Shown here: piece by piece, positions 13,063 through 24,003 of the stretch
Layout of the letters: each line of letters opens with the position of its first letter
Numbering within the stretch: position 1 is the first letter of the stretch
NCBI GenBank assembly: GCA_947561395.2
Contig: OX387182.1
Coordinates: 3,048,001 to 3,112,000 of the forward strand
DNA: 64,000 nt
Direction: 5' to 3'
Origin: Buxus sempervirens
Taxonomy: Eukaryota > Streptophyta > Magnoliopsida > Buxales > Buxaceae
The notes under the pieces: model-generated
Seen by the model: the letters and a program-made list of their open reading frames with translations, nothing else
Database searches by the model: none
What the model was told of the DNA's origin: nothing
Made by a program: the position numbers and the translations under genes

Positions 13063-13094
13063 TCTCCCAATGACATCATATCCTCATTTTCCAT
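13059..13094 (-). promoter_or_regulatory. Upstream ORF (11 codons) overlapping the DUS start codon
   Basis: In the leader just before the DUS start, ATG at 13094 opens a frame encoding [11 protein letters not shown] whose TGA stop overlaps the first DUS ATG as ATGA. It lies in another frame from the main ORF. A good acceptor (GAACAG at 13099-13104) just upstream makes it likely that this leader exon is in the mRNA. Overlap of this kind usually lowers translation of the main ORF or relies on reinitiation (general knowledge). Confidence 0.55.
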
Positions 13095-15240
13095 AAACCT
13101 GTTCATAAAATAACCTAGCAACATGTGAGAATTTTGTTGAACAAAGTTAAATTTGATAATCAAATAAATACAGAAAAGAGCTATGATAAACATATAATGC
13201 ATGGACAAAATAAATCCATCGTAATGAATAGTTCAGAAAAATTGCCTGCCAAAGGAGGATCAACTACCACATTAACTGCAAGCATCAAGATTCATGAAAA
13301 GACTAAATTCTTCAGTTATCTAAATATTTCCTTGGTATGCAGCCGTGAGGTATTAAAGAGTTTAGCAGCCAGTGCCTATGAATCCAACTTCTTAAATTCA
13401 AAAATTATAAACCTGTCATAATTATGACAAACTATAACTCTAGGAAGCATTGTTACAAGCCTACAACTTGTTTCCCCATCAAAAAAAAGACTGGTGGAAG
13501 CATCGAAGAGCATGCATATTAATGTGATCATAATGCATGTTCTTACATACATTTGGCTGGAATATTAAAAAATTCCAATGCATGCATATTAATGTTATCA
13601 TAATGCATGTTCTTACATACATTTAGCTGGAATATTAAAAAATTCCAATGCATGCATATTAATGTTATCATAATGCATGTTCTTACATACATTTAGCTGG
13701 AATATTAAAAAATTCCAATGCACCTCGAGGAAAACATAGGCAGGTTATAGTATACATCAGACTCAACTGCCACACGATTTAATTTTTGTCTTTCCACATG
13801 TAAAACTGCTAATCATAGAATTCAGATGAGCCACACATAACTTTTATCTTATTAGAGTTTCTTAGATGGATGGGACCATTCCTTGGTTGAACGATAAAAG
13901 CTTCGGGCTGCCAGAATGAGAGTGAGTTACAGCCACTTTGCAGAAAAAAGCCAACGGTTAAGTTTGTTGCTAATCCAACCATCCCAGGACCTTGACTTGG
14001 GAGGATCTACAACCGGTTAAGGTCCTCTATAGAGTTTCTTAGTTCACATGGCCTAATATCTACTGTTAGTCTCTTATGGAATAGTATTATTGATATGATA
14101 TGAAGGTCTCTACCATGATGGTCATTGGATTGGAACCATTCTAATAAATGATTTTAAAAACAACTGTTCAGATTTCAGACCTCAGACAGATCTTAACTCA
14201 CGGACATTTTGAACACTCTTTTTCAATTTCTGCATATTTTTAAATTTTACACCTACTTCCATGTGTCATTATTTTCTGAAGCAAAAGATGATTTGTGCCA
14301 AAAAGATTTACTACGTTCTGAAACTTAAGATAGGAATTTAGCAAAATTTCAGATGTTTTGCATACATATTTTCACCAAGTATCCAGAACAAAATATCCCC
14401 GCTCTGGTTTTCCCCACCACATCTCAAAATTCATGAGGCAATACATGCATAAATCAGAGATCACAACCATCAGAAAATATAAGGAAAACATAACAAATGT
14501 CAAATTTGATGGTTCCCCTGTGACACTGTCAATAACATCTGAGCTATAGGCTTCCAATTGATCTATAAATTAAATGTATTAACGGTGCACAAACTTCATA
14601 ACTCATGAAATTTGATCTGAAAACTAGAGATTCGACAAAATCATTTTTCAATAAACAATGACCAAACGAATGAATCACCAAACAAACAGAACATTATTAA
14701 CAAAATAAAGAATTCCACGCACCATAACCAACGGCTCGCAATTAAGGAGAAAATGAATTCTGTCCAACTATAAGAGAAATCAATTTTTTTTTTAAATTTG
14801 AAAAAAAAAAAAAGAGTAATTCTACTCAAGTTCAGTAAGAGAAAAAACAAGAGTATTAAAGAAGAAATTAGAACGGAAAAGGTTTAGGGTTTTACAATGA
14901 GAATCGCGGGAAAAGCTGTGGAGCTTCGCTTGAACCTGTGACTCAAAACAAAAATGCGGGAAGAGATAAAATGTGCTGGAAATTGAATTACTGAAATGCC
15001 CTTAAGCCCGTGATTAGCATTGTGCCGCTGGGGCTGAAAAAGAAAGGACACCGTGTTTCGTCTAAATAACGACAATACCATCCTACTGCCAACGCGTTCA
15101 CCCAGTTAAGGACAAGCCTGAACCATCCGGTCAAGTGATCCAAACTCGGTTCGGATTGGATCAAGTTTAACCGCATCAGCCACTTTAACCAGATTCACTT
15201 ATCTATGACCAAATTATAATTCAAACTGGTTAACGTATAA
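13063..15240. other. DUS 5' leader, probable leader intron and promoter side
   Basis: An acceptor at 13099-13101 (minus strand) suggests a leader intron. The upstream leader exon may lie near 14880-14990, where GC content rises around TTTTCCCGCGATTCTC and an AAACCCTAA telo-box-like motif. The stretch contains a 3 x 70-base tandem repeat (13511-13720). Short ORFs on both strands show no family features. Confidence 0.4.
13511..13720. repeat. Tandem repeat, 3 x 70 bases
   Basis: Three contiguous 70-base units start at 13511, 13581 and 13651, each opening CATGCATATTAATG and closing AAAAAATTCCAATG. Units 2 and 3 look identical; unit 1 differs at two positions (GTGATC for GTTATC, TTTGGC for TTTAGC). 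Each unit contains ATGCAT twice in near-palindromic spacing. It lies upstream of the DUS coding start. Confidence 0.95.
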
Positions 15241-15445
15241 TCTATACTGTCTAATACTATATATAAAGCCAGCTCCCCTTGGGAAGCTTGCCAAACAAAA
15301 TGTGTCCATAAGAGCCCTTACACAATGACACCAAGATTCATTAATAAAAGGATAAAATGGTCAAAACTCTCTTAAATCTGTTAAACCTAACAATTAGTTT
15401 TGTAAGTTACAACCGTTCCCTCTCACGACGTGCACCCTTACTGGT
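15241..15445 (+). mobile_element. Mini-Helitron-like unit (1 of 3 in array)
   Basis: Begins TCTATACTGTCTAATAC then ATATATAAAGCC and CCCCTTGGGAAGCTTGCCAA, the 5' signature shared by every Helitron-like unit in the window. Ends GTGCACCCTTACTGGT, fitting the CTRRT 3' rule, and the base before it is A as expected for insertion between A and T. Only 205 bases, no ORF, non-autonomous. Confidence 0.65.
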
Positions 15446-15659
15446 CTATACTATATATAATGGGAATAGACCCCTTGGAAAGCATGTCAAACAAAATGTA
15501 TAGCTTTCCAAAATAACCTTTACACACCTATTAGAAAGATTTATTAACTTAAGGGTACAATGGTCAAAGCCTATAATAAAATTTTCAACTATACTCTCCC
15601 ATGTTCTCTCTCTGTCCTTTCCTTCTTACACACATGTAGTACTGCATGTGCATTCTGTT
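15445..15659 (+). mobile_element. Mini-Helitron-like unit (2 of 3 in array)
   Basis: Starts directly at the end of the preceding unit with TCTATACTATATATAATGGG and the CCCCTTGGAAAGCATGTC block. A 3' hairpin, ACATGTAGTACTGCATGTGC, lies just before the end, with a decayed CTRRT (CTGTT). No coding sequence. Confidence 0.6.
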
Positions 15660-15840
15660 ATAACGACAACAAGCTCATTGGTAAGCGTACCAACCATAAT
15701 GCTTGTCTTTCCCAAAAAGCCCTTCCACAATAATGGTAAGATTTATTAATAAAAGGGGTATAATAGTCATAACTATCTCAATTCATTTAAAACTTCATAA
15801 ATAGCAAAATTGTTTTCTTCCCTTTTCTTTAGACATGTGC
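15660..15840 (+). mobile_element. Partial Helitron-like unit (3 of 3 in array)
   Basis: Begins within the shared 5' block (CATTGGTAAGCGTACCAACC) and runs through the shared middle (AAAAGGGGTATAATAGTCA) to ACATGTGC near 15835. The extreme 5' and 3' ends are missing or decayed. Confidence 0.45.
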
Positions 15841-16444
15841 AAAAAATAAATAAATAAATGAAAAGTATAAAAGAAATATGATGATGATAAAGGGACATAT
15901 TAGGTACATCCATACATCATTAGCCATCATTAAATATGACCAAAAAAAAAATAGCTATCATTAAAAATAAATAAATAAAATAAAATAAAAACGAAAGAGA
16001 AGAAGAAGATGAAGAAATTAAAAGATAAAGCTTGCATGGTTTGCTTAATAAAAGTAAGATAAATCTGATTAAGTCATGTTTCTACATATGATGTGACATA
16101 AATAGAATGTCTATTTTTGCTGCAATGTTAACACTATTAGCAATATCCAGTGCTGTGCCGACGTACTAGCGATTTTCCTTCCTCTACGATCTTCACCCTC
16201 CGATCATGATCAAATGCCAAAACGTTAACAGACGAAGCACTCTGATCATACCAGACTCTCTTCATAATTTTTGTATAAGCTGTAAAGACTAAAATCCCCA
16301 CCAATATCACCCTTTTGTTTGGGATCAAGCGCTTAGAAACGAACTAGATTTCACCCACAATGCTGCTGCACAACACCAGATCCGACACACCAAGCTACTC
16401 TAACCTTTCGTTAAATACTATTGATCACTTCACACATCTCCACC
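15841..16444. other. Spacer with A-rich simple sequence; likely 3' UTR
   Basis: AAATAAAT and AAAATAAAAT low-complexity runs at 15840-16000, then sequence leading to the stop codon of the minus-strand membrane-protein gene; part of 16150-16444 is probably its 3' UTR. A 63-codon minus-strand ORF at 16137-16328 has no recognised features. Confidence 0.4.
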
Positions 16445-16780
16445 TTACTTCTTTGCTTCATCCGTGGCCGGTTTAGGTTCCTCCGGCGGTGGCGCGGCCG
16501 CAGGAACTCCACCATCGATGCAACTTCTGCACCGCTTCTCCACCCACCCTTCTACGTCATGCTCTCCATTGCCTCCAAAATGCCGTCCACCGCAAAGTCT
16601 TGCGATGATCCCGGCCATGACGCCGACGATCGTGATCACCGCTAGAACAACCACTAATGTCTCGATCGACCGATGTGTCGAATGACTCGAGCCACCACCT
16701 ACAGGCGGCGCTTCCACTAGTGGTGGCAGATCATTATCCATTCTTGCCACCATGCTCCGCATGATCATAAACATAGACAT
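16445..16780 (-). CDS. Small single-pass membrane protein, function unknown
   Basis: Single exon of 111 residues from the ATG at 16780; later in-frame ATGs at 16774, 16768, 16762, 16753 and 16741 are also possible starts. Visible parts: an acidic/proline N-terminus (MDNDLPPLVEAPP), a His/Ser stretch, one strong hydrophobic helix at residues 41-60 (TLVVVLAVITIVGVMAGIIA) followed by RLCGGRHF, then a cytosolic-type tail with a cysteine motif (KRCRSC) and an Ala/Pro-rich end (APPPEEPKPATDEAKK). The layout resembles a small plant-specific family of unnamed membrane proteins that I recognise only by type. GC content is clearly higher than its surroundings, which supports real coding sequence. The frame is open to 16858, but the upstream part looks like 5' UTR. 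Confidence 0.68.
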   Translation of the reverse strand: MSMFMIMRSMVARMDNDLPPLVEAPPVGGGSSHSTHRSIETLVVVLAVITIVGVMAGIIARLCGGRHFGGNGEHDVEGWVEKRCRSCIDGGVPAAAPPPEEPKPATDEAKK

Positions 16781-19339
16781 AAAAACTAGTCTTTTTTGGC
16801 CAAAGTAGAGACCGACCCTTTTTGTAGTGATAACTAGGGAAATGAGATTAAGTTTCAAAGAGAACTCACAATGAAAAGGAGGAGTAGTAGGAGATGAAGA
16901 TCAAACTGAACATAGACAAGAGACCTGGACAAGAAAAGAAGATTTAGAGAAAGTTAATGAGAGAGATTGGAGAGAAGGAATGGGAAGAAGACATAAACAG
17001 AGATAGAGGGGAGAGAAATGGTGAGGTAGAATTGGGAGTAGAATTTATTTTGGGCAAAAGTAGAGAGAGAGAGAGATTGAAATAGGATTCCAAAAAGAAA
17101 AAAAATTAAAAAGGAGGTTAGGATTCCAAATTTGAAAACATTGGTACCATTAACTTTAGCACTTTTGGAGCTAGTTAGAGTGATTCTTTTATTTCTTTTT
17201 CACTTTATCCACTTTGGATTTTTCTACTTGAGTTGGTGCCATCTTTTGAGGTACAAGTGGAGTAAGAGACACTATGATGTTTCAAAATAAAAGCAGTAAC
17301 CCCAATTGAATTTATTTTTTTATTGAGGAAAGGGTTAAAAGAGTACCATTACAATGTCAGTAAAAACAATTTGATTTCCTTCACCAATTTGTCCTTACTG
17401 ATGTCACATGCCTTTTTTGAGATATGTGTTTGATACTCAAGTGAGAAATTTTTTTTTTTTTCTCTCTGTTTTTGAAACTTGTTGCATTTTGTATCTTAAT
17501 GAACTATTACATTTTTTTCTTACAATTTTCAGAACTTGAAATTGGAAACCAGGTTCATTGGGTGTAGTAAGATCGTCTGGAGCAGTCAATTTGAACTGAC
17601 ATTCAAGGTCCAGACCTATATGGGAGTGGGACCCATGCCAATAACTGCAACTAAGTGACATTAAGCAAGGCTCCTGATAAAGACGTTCCTAAGTTCTCAC
17701 CAACTGCAATTAAATGTCACTAGGAAGGGTGCACGTGCAGTACTGTACGTTGTGGGAGCGAATAGTTGGAACTTGCAAAATTGAATGCTAGGTTTTAGAA
17801 GATTTGAAGCATTTTTGTCAATTTTATCCCTGTATTGATTAAATTGGAATTGCTTTGCAGGGGCAAGGGTGGAAAGATGCATACTTTTTGTTGGTGTGAT
17901 TCCCAAGGGGCGATTCTCTTGAAATATAGTATAGATTAGCAAATATTCATATATTTGACTACAGATATGAGAAATCTTGAGCACAACATGAGAGAGAGAG
18001 AAGTTGTAATTAATCATTTCAAATTCATGAGAGATTAAAACAGAAAAAACGCAATTAAAGTTCATAAACACTCTTGGATGAGTTTTTCCACAATCACATT
18101 TGCTAACTGGCAATTGAAACCACATGAGTGTGATCCAAGTAAAAATAAGGCATAAAATTTGAAACCTCAAAATCCCACAATAATAATTCAAATAAGGGGG
18201 AGGTTCCAATTTCATTTACCTGCATGAAAAGTCTCCAAGCTTTTAGCTAGGTTTTCATTCAAGTTTCAAGATGCTATAAATATGTAACCCAGACTCATTT
18301 AGGAAAATGAAAAAGGTGTTCAGTTACATCATGGATCTCAAGGGAACAAGGATCAAAGATATATTATGAAGAAAAAAAATTCAGATCAGCCCATTTAATG
18401 ACATTAAAAAAAGAGGAAAAAAAGGGGAAAAAAAGGAAAGAAGAAGAGGGGAAAGAAATCAAACACATGTATTAAGTAGTTTATTGAAGTTGTAGATTCA
18501 GTGTTGGGCTGCTCCAAAATGCAGAAGAAAATAGTAAGAAATATCTGTTTCTAGCAACCTTTTGAGCTCCTACCTTGGATAAAAATCTGTCATGGACATG
18601 TTCATTGGTGCTGAGACTTCCCCCTTACCGCTGAAAGTGAATGGAGAATTCTTCTTGTATGTCATGACTTTTTCTGGGTTATTCCTCTTTTTAGCTGAGC
18701 CTAATTGATGGGTATTGTTCAGATAGATTTATATCTGTAAATGTTGTAGTTTCCATTGTAAACGCTCTGCTGATTGATTTTACTTTGACAAGTTCTGTTT
18801 AGAGATGCAAATCCTTGGTTTGTATGATAATGAGTGGATAATGTGGAGGAATGGTTTGGTATTAAAGCTCCAAAAATGTGTTCTATTTATAGGATGATCT
18901 TAAAATTGATTTTGAAGTTTGTATTAACTTGTCCAATTGGTTAGTGGGATGTTTCCTCTCTTCTTTTGGGCTTATTCACACATGCAATCTGGGGTTTCTG
19001 ATTTTTCTGTTTGAATTCATGTTTTGATGGGATATGTCTTGGTTAATTAAGTTTCAGTGTTTTTGACTGATGTTGTGGTATGAAGTGTTTTCCCCTTTTT
19101 CCTTTCCTTTTTGGTCCCACATGCTACATAAAAACTATTAAATAATTTATCACTTGCTAATTAATTTTACAATGAATAAAAATGTTTTGTAAGGATGAAG
19201 TAGCCAATTCGAATATAAAGTATAATGCTGTAATTTGCAATGATTTTTTTAGATGTAGAATAAAGTCCACATGAGTTACTAAGAAGAAGCTCACAAGACT
19301 TCAGTTTATTCTATTAATTATATACATAAAATTGAAAGA
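16781..19339. other. Intergenic: membrane-protein 5' side, a mini-Helitron and spacer
   Basis: 16781-17100 is purine-rich on the plus strand (GAGAGAGA runs), probably the 5' UTR and promoter of the membrane-protein gene. 17719-17935 is a Helitron-like unit (separate entry). 18200-19339 is AT-rich spacer. A 38-codon plus-strand ORF at 18592-18708 is the only small reading frame with somewhat less AT-rich content. A 172-codon minus-strand ORF at 17697-18215 runs across the Helitron and is not believed to be a gene. Confidence 0.4.
17719..17935 (-). mobile_element. Mini-Helitron-like unit, single
   Basis: On the minus strand it begins TCTATACTATATTTCAAGAG with CCCCTTGGGAATCACACCAA, and ends with the hairpin ACGTACAGTACTGCACGTGC followed by ACCCTTCCTAGT, a clean CTRRT end. 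The base before the 5' TC is A. 217 bases, no gene of its own. It is the best-preserved single unit in the window. Confidence 0.7.
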
Positions 19340-19654
19340 TTTGTTGCTTTCTTTGATAGTTTCCTTTTTCTCTGAAACAATGCGCCATATATCCAATACG
19401 CCTCATATGAGTAAGCAGTCGGTTGTAGAGGATTCCAATCTGCATTTTCATAAACCACGATGTGCCTGTAAGGGTACATACGAAATTATGAATCAACCCA
19501 ATTAAGGAAATCAACTCTACATTATAGAAGAACCTACAAAATAAAGAAAACTAGACCTCGTTCAGCCATTTCAGGCCTCATCAACACCAAAATAAAGAAA
19601 GGCAAAATCAAAAGAATGAAATATAGTTCAAATCTTAAAGTAAGAAGTACTACT

Positions 19655-20022
19655 ACCAAATCAACTTTCCTAAGCCTATGGATTTCAAAGGCTTTGCCAG
19701 CATCTCTGTATATTCCTGGAAGGGACCAGAAATCTGGTGTGAAGAAGCCTCGCAGGTCGCCTGAAACTGAACAGTATACAGCCATAACATTACACAAACA
19801 GAAACACACCAGCACTACCCTGAAAATAATCACCAATTCTAGGACAAGTCTAAAAATAAATAGATGCCAGTATCTTCATGCAACAATATAATCCAAATTA
19901 TTGACAAAATTCCCCATGTTACACAGCTAGACCATTGAGGGAACAAGTTTCCGAAAGAAAAACAAACCTTCACAAAGTTTCCGAGCGTCTTTGAGGAGCC
20001 CCACGAAGATGTGAAAACATTT
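19655..20022 (-). pseudogene. RPS2 pseudogene remnant 1
   Basis: Contains a shrunken exon 2 (about 19655-19757) that still reads TTCACACCAGATTTCTGG and CAGGAATATACAGA but has lost at least two blocks, including the one for RETRFTK. It is followed by a short piece of intron and a stub of the end of exon 1 (19968-20022) that still holds the GGAAACTTTGTGAAG donor end. The body of exon 1 and most of the intron are absent, so it cannot encode RPS2. Same order as the intact genes. Confidence 0.85.
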
Positions 20023-21657
20023 CAGTTTCCTCCAAAGTCTCAATTCTCAAGACAAAATAAGCTTTCAAAATGCATTTTGAAATTTTAAACATCCTCAAGG
20101 CCTTACTGTTGGAATAAACACACCTTCTAAACAATTTTGTCTCTCTAACTGAATCTTTGAAAATTTTAAGGCCGTAACTTCAGGTTTTGAACTAATCCTG
20201 TTTCAATATCATTAGTGGTGTTCACAATTTCTTTCCAAAACACTCACTTTAACGCACTTCCTTGACACTTCTCACAAAGGGACTTTGAACCTTGTACTCA
20301 CACTAGTCTCTTACTCGAGTCACTCTTTTAAGTTGTCTCTCACTTGATCACTTGAGTTGCTTCTCTCTTAAGATATGTACATTAGTGGGCTTTCTACTAT
20401 TTATAGAAGAGTTAATTAGGTTGGTGATGATCTTTCAATTCACACCAATAATGTGAAATATACTCATCCAATCCTTGCCTTGTTGATTTTTGCCTTCATT
20501 TGTATCATGCGAGCCTCATCCAAAAAAATTCATAAGTTTTACCTGACGACCATCACGCTTATTTTGTTGGAAATGAGCTCAAGCGATAATAAGCGCTTTT
20601 CAGATAAGTGCTTCACATATTCCGCGCTTGCATTTGCTTGAAATGGGTTCCAACCGTTGGACAATGGTCTGATTAATAATCATGCTTGAAAGATGGACAC
20701 CCAGCAAATTTAAATTGAGAAGAGAGCCTACATGTTTGGGTGAGATACTTAAATTATAAGTTTTTTGACAATTATTTTGAGAAATCTAAATAATATTTTA
20801 TATGAAAATTCATTTAATTTATTGCCTAACCATGCTATTTAGTTATTAATTGCAAAAACTACATAGCTAATGTTATAAGATTCGAAGTAAGCACACGAAA
20901 AATTGTTTCAAATGTCCCAATGACTGATCAAGTATACAACCCAAAAATTTCATTTTGGTCCAAAAATCCAAATTCAGGGATCAAATCCTAGCCCAATTTC
21001 ATTTTGTTTTTACATCATTAGTGCCAAAACAGATAGGCTCATAACCAAAATAGTATAGATTTTACCAGATATTTTATCTTTTTTAGAACAAATAGATTTT
21101 TTTTTTAAGAATTAGAAAATGTACGGTATAAAATGGGGAAAGATTTGTTGCTTTTTTTCTCTGAAAAAATAGGGGCGTCATGGTAGTTGTAAGTTTTCTC
21201 GACATATTCAGTCCATATACAACTACATACTTGTGATTGGCCCATATAACATTTAAAAATAATTTTTTAAGAATAAAATTATTAAAATTCTTTTGTAAGA
21301 AATTCAGCGGTTGTAAAGGATTCCATTGTGTTTTAAGGTCTCATTGATCGGACGCAGCAGACACGTATAATGTTGCCCTACGTCCGCCACAAGAGAGATT
21401 GTAATGCTCTCATACTTGTAGGACCTAAATCCAGCCATAGCAATCAACCCAATTAAGGAAATCAACTCTACATTATAAAAGAACCTACAAAACTCCGGAG
21501 CACAAAGTTTAACAGGCAATGACAAAAATAGACCTTGTTCAGCCATTTCAGGTCTAATTCAGCACCAAAATTAAAGAAGAGGCAAAACCAAAACAATGAA
21601 ATAAAAGTTCATATCTTAAAAGTAATAAGTACTACTACCAAATCAAATTTACTAAGC

Positions 21658-23834
21658 CTATGCATCAATCTTCTCGACATCCTCCAGAAGAATCGATTTC
21701 GTAGGCTTTGCCAGCAGATCTGTATACTCCTGGAATGGAGATTTCGTGAAGCGGGTCTCCCGCCAGAAATCTGGTGTGAGGAAACCGTATGTCTTTAAAA
21801 GACACTCGAAAGTCGCCTGAAAATGAACAGTATACAGCCATATCATTACACAAACAGAAACACACCAGCACCACCCTGAAAATAATCGCCAATTCTAGGA
21901 CAAGTCTAAAATAAATAGATGACAGTATCTTCATGCAACAATATAATCCAAATTATTGAAAAAATTCCCCGTGTTACACAACTAGACCACATGAGAAACA
22001 TTCATTATCATCCAAGCATTAAAATTACAAGTCCTCGCAACCAATGCTGTCATTCCTGCAACAAGAACACACCATTGAGGGAACAAGTGTTTCTTAGCCA
22101 CACTGGCCATTTAACATCACCAAACTACCTTATCACAACATAAGAAGCATGCCAAAAAAACTAGGGTATGCATAAATGTATACCCTATATAATAATTTTC
22201 AAGGGATTGCCATGACAGGAAAATGTGTTCTAGTTATTGACTCATACAACATTCTTATTTGAATTTCATCCTATCCTCATGCCACACAGATATACAGTTA
22301 TCCTTTTACAGCCCCCAACAACCTGCAGTATGATCATTTTATCTACCAAAACAACAAACCAAGATACACATATATCCGGTCCCATACATGACACAACAAC
22401 CAAAACTGGAAAGAAGAAAGAATAATACAATTTTTCTAACACTAGCCTTCAAGAAATGCTGAATTTTGTGATCCATACTTGTGACAAGAATTATCAAACA
22501 ACTACTGAAAATATGAACAGTTCTAAACAACGCATAATGTAAACGTTAACTTTCAACGTTGTGAATTATATGATCTGTATCCCTAATCACAATTACCAAA
22601 CCCTATTCACGTCATAATTCATAAATATTCCATGTTTAGTAACCAATTATCAGGATTGAATAGCAAACAGAAATCCTTGAATATATCTGAACAAGTCAAT
22701 CCATGTAACCTTCTTATTCATAGAACAAGAGAAATCAGCATTTTCCATTTTAGCTGGCAACCGGCAAATTTCAGATCCTAATCCCCTTCTTATATGGCAT
22801 AAAATAGATCAGAATCTATAACATATGCTTAGCAATTTTTCAAATCAACTAAAAATCTGAGAAAGCTAGAGGATGCATCACCCCATAAATCTATCACAAA
22901 TGTATCAAACGCAAGAAGTTAGATCAGATCCACATGAATTTCAAATTATCAGAGATCATGTTGTACTTAATCTGAAAGAATAATGTTCGACTCAACCAAA
23001 TCAATCATCTGTATCATTTTGGTAATGGATGAAAATTTGAGACAATTCAATCAATTTATGAAATTTATCAAACATCTTCAACAACAAAATCAATGAGCTT
23101 TAGAGCAAATAATCTACTTATGTGTAATATGGGTATTCATGTGGAGATCCTGATACGGAGAAAGAAAAACAAACCTTCACGAAATTTCCGAGTGTCTTGG
23201 TGGAGCCCCTGGAAGATGTAAAAACATCTTCGATTCCAGCGAACTGCAAGACCTTTTTCGGAACCCTAGCAGCAACAATCCCAGCACCACGAGGAGCAGG
23301 TACCATCCTCACCGTCACAGAGCCGCACTTTCCGGTAACCTTACATGGGACCGTATGAGGCTTCCCGATTTTGTTACCCCAGTATCCCCTCCTCACAGGA
23401 ATTACAGAAAGCTTGGCCAGTATAATAGCGCCGCGAATCGCAGTCGCAACCTCTTTAGAGCATTTCACGCCCAACCCCACATGGCCATCACCGTCGCCGA
23501 CGACGACGAACGCCTTGAATCGGGTTCGCTGACCGGCCCGAGTCTGCTTCTGGACCGGCATGATCTTCATCACTTCGTCTTTCAGTTGGGGCCCCAGAAG
23601 GTGTTCGATGATCTGGTGCTCCTTGACGGGGAGAGAGTGAAGATAGATCTGTTCTAAGCTTCTTATCTTTCCTTCCTTGACGAGTCGCCCGAGCTTTGTC
23701 ACGGGCACCCATTTTTCTTCTTCTTCACGACGACCACCGCGTCGCCCACGGCGATCACCCCTGCCGCGATCCCCTCTGCCACCGCGACCCATACCTCGGC
23801 CAAAGCCTCCGCGTTCACCGCCTCGCTCAGCCAT
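21658..23834 (-). CDS. RPS2: 40S ribosomal protein S2 (uS5), copy A
   Basis: Small-subunit ribosomal protein near the mRNA entry/decoding region. Two exons: 23175-23834 and 21658-21816, with a 1358-base GT-AG intron in phase 0; 272 residues. Domains: RGG-rich N-terminus (residues 1-36), S5 N-terminal RNA-binding domain around 70-155 ([20 protein letters not shown]), S5 C-terminal domain around 170-240 ([34 protein letters not shown]), and tail [20 protein letters not shown]. The frame is open throughout. Compared with copy B it ends two codons early (TAG where B has CAG). Its 5' UTR has been rearranged: a 64-base block is duplicated, and the frame is open upstream to 24080. The ATG at 23834 is preferred because it begins the family's MAERGG N-terminus. 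Confidence 0.95.
21817..23174 (-). other. RPS2 copy A intron
   Basis: Single intron of copy A, with GT donor at 23173-23174 and CAG acceptor at 21817-21819. AT-rich; nearly identical to the 1336-base intron of copy B (28986-30321). Plant ribosomal-protein introns can host snoRNAs, but I could not assign C/D or H/ACA boxes with confidence. Confidence 0.7.
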
Positions 23835-23840
23835 AGTGTA

Positions 23841-23985
23841 GCGAAGAAGAACGAAATTTTTTTGGTGGAGAGGAACGAAAGACAGAGAACCAACCCTAAC
23901 AACGCCGAAGTGTAGAGAAGAGCGAAGAAGAACGAAATTTTTTTGGTGGAGAGGAACGAAAGACAGGGAACCAACCCTAACAACG
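23841..23985 (-). repeat. Duplicated 64-base block in the RPS2-A 5' UTR
   Basis: 23841-23904 and 23922-23985 match at 63 of 64 positions by eye (CAGAGAACC versus CAGGGAACC), separated by 17 bases. Each contains TTAGGGTT on the minus strand, a telo-box common in ribosomal-protein promoters and leaders. Copy B has this block once. Confidence 0.93.
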
Positions 23986-23993
23986 TGATAAGA

Positions 23994-24003
23994 GAATATA
24001 TAG
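23994..24003 (-). promoter_or_regulatory. TATA box of RPS2 copy A
   Basis: Minus strand CTATATATTC lies about 165 bases before the ATG and just upstream of the duplicated leader block; the same sequence stands in the matching place in copy B. A TTAGGGTT telo-box lies 20-30 bases downstream. Identified by position and motif only. Confidence 0.6.

Noticed and set aside
13511-13720. CRISPR-like array
   Set aside because: Units are contiguous 70-base tandem repeats without spacers in a plant nuclear genome.
16137-16328. 63-codon ORF downstream of the membrane-protein gene
   Set aside because: No features; most likely 3' UTR.
17697-18215. 172-codon minus-strand ORF
   Set aside because: It crosses a Helitron-like unit and AT-rich spacer, with no family features; an accidental open frame.
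21817-23174. snoRNA inside the RPS2 intron
   Set aside because: Box-like motifs are present only at the level expected by chance in AT-rich DNA; no terminal stem seen.
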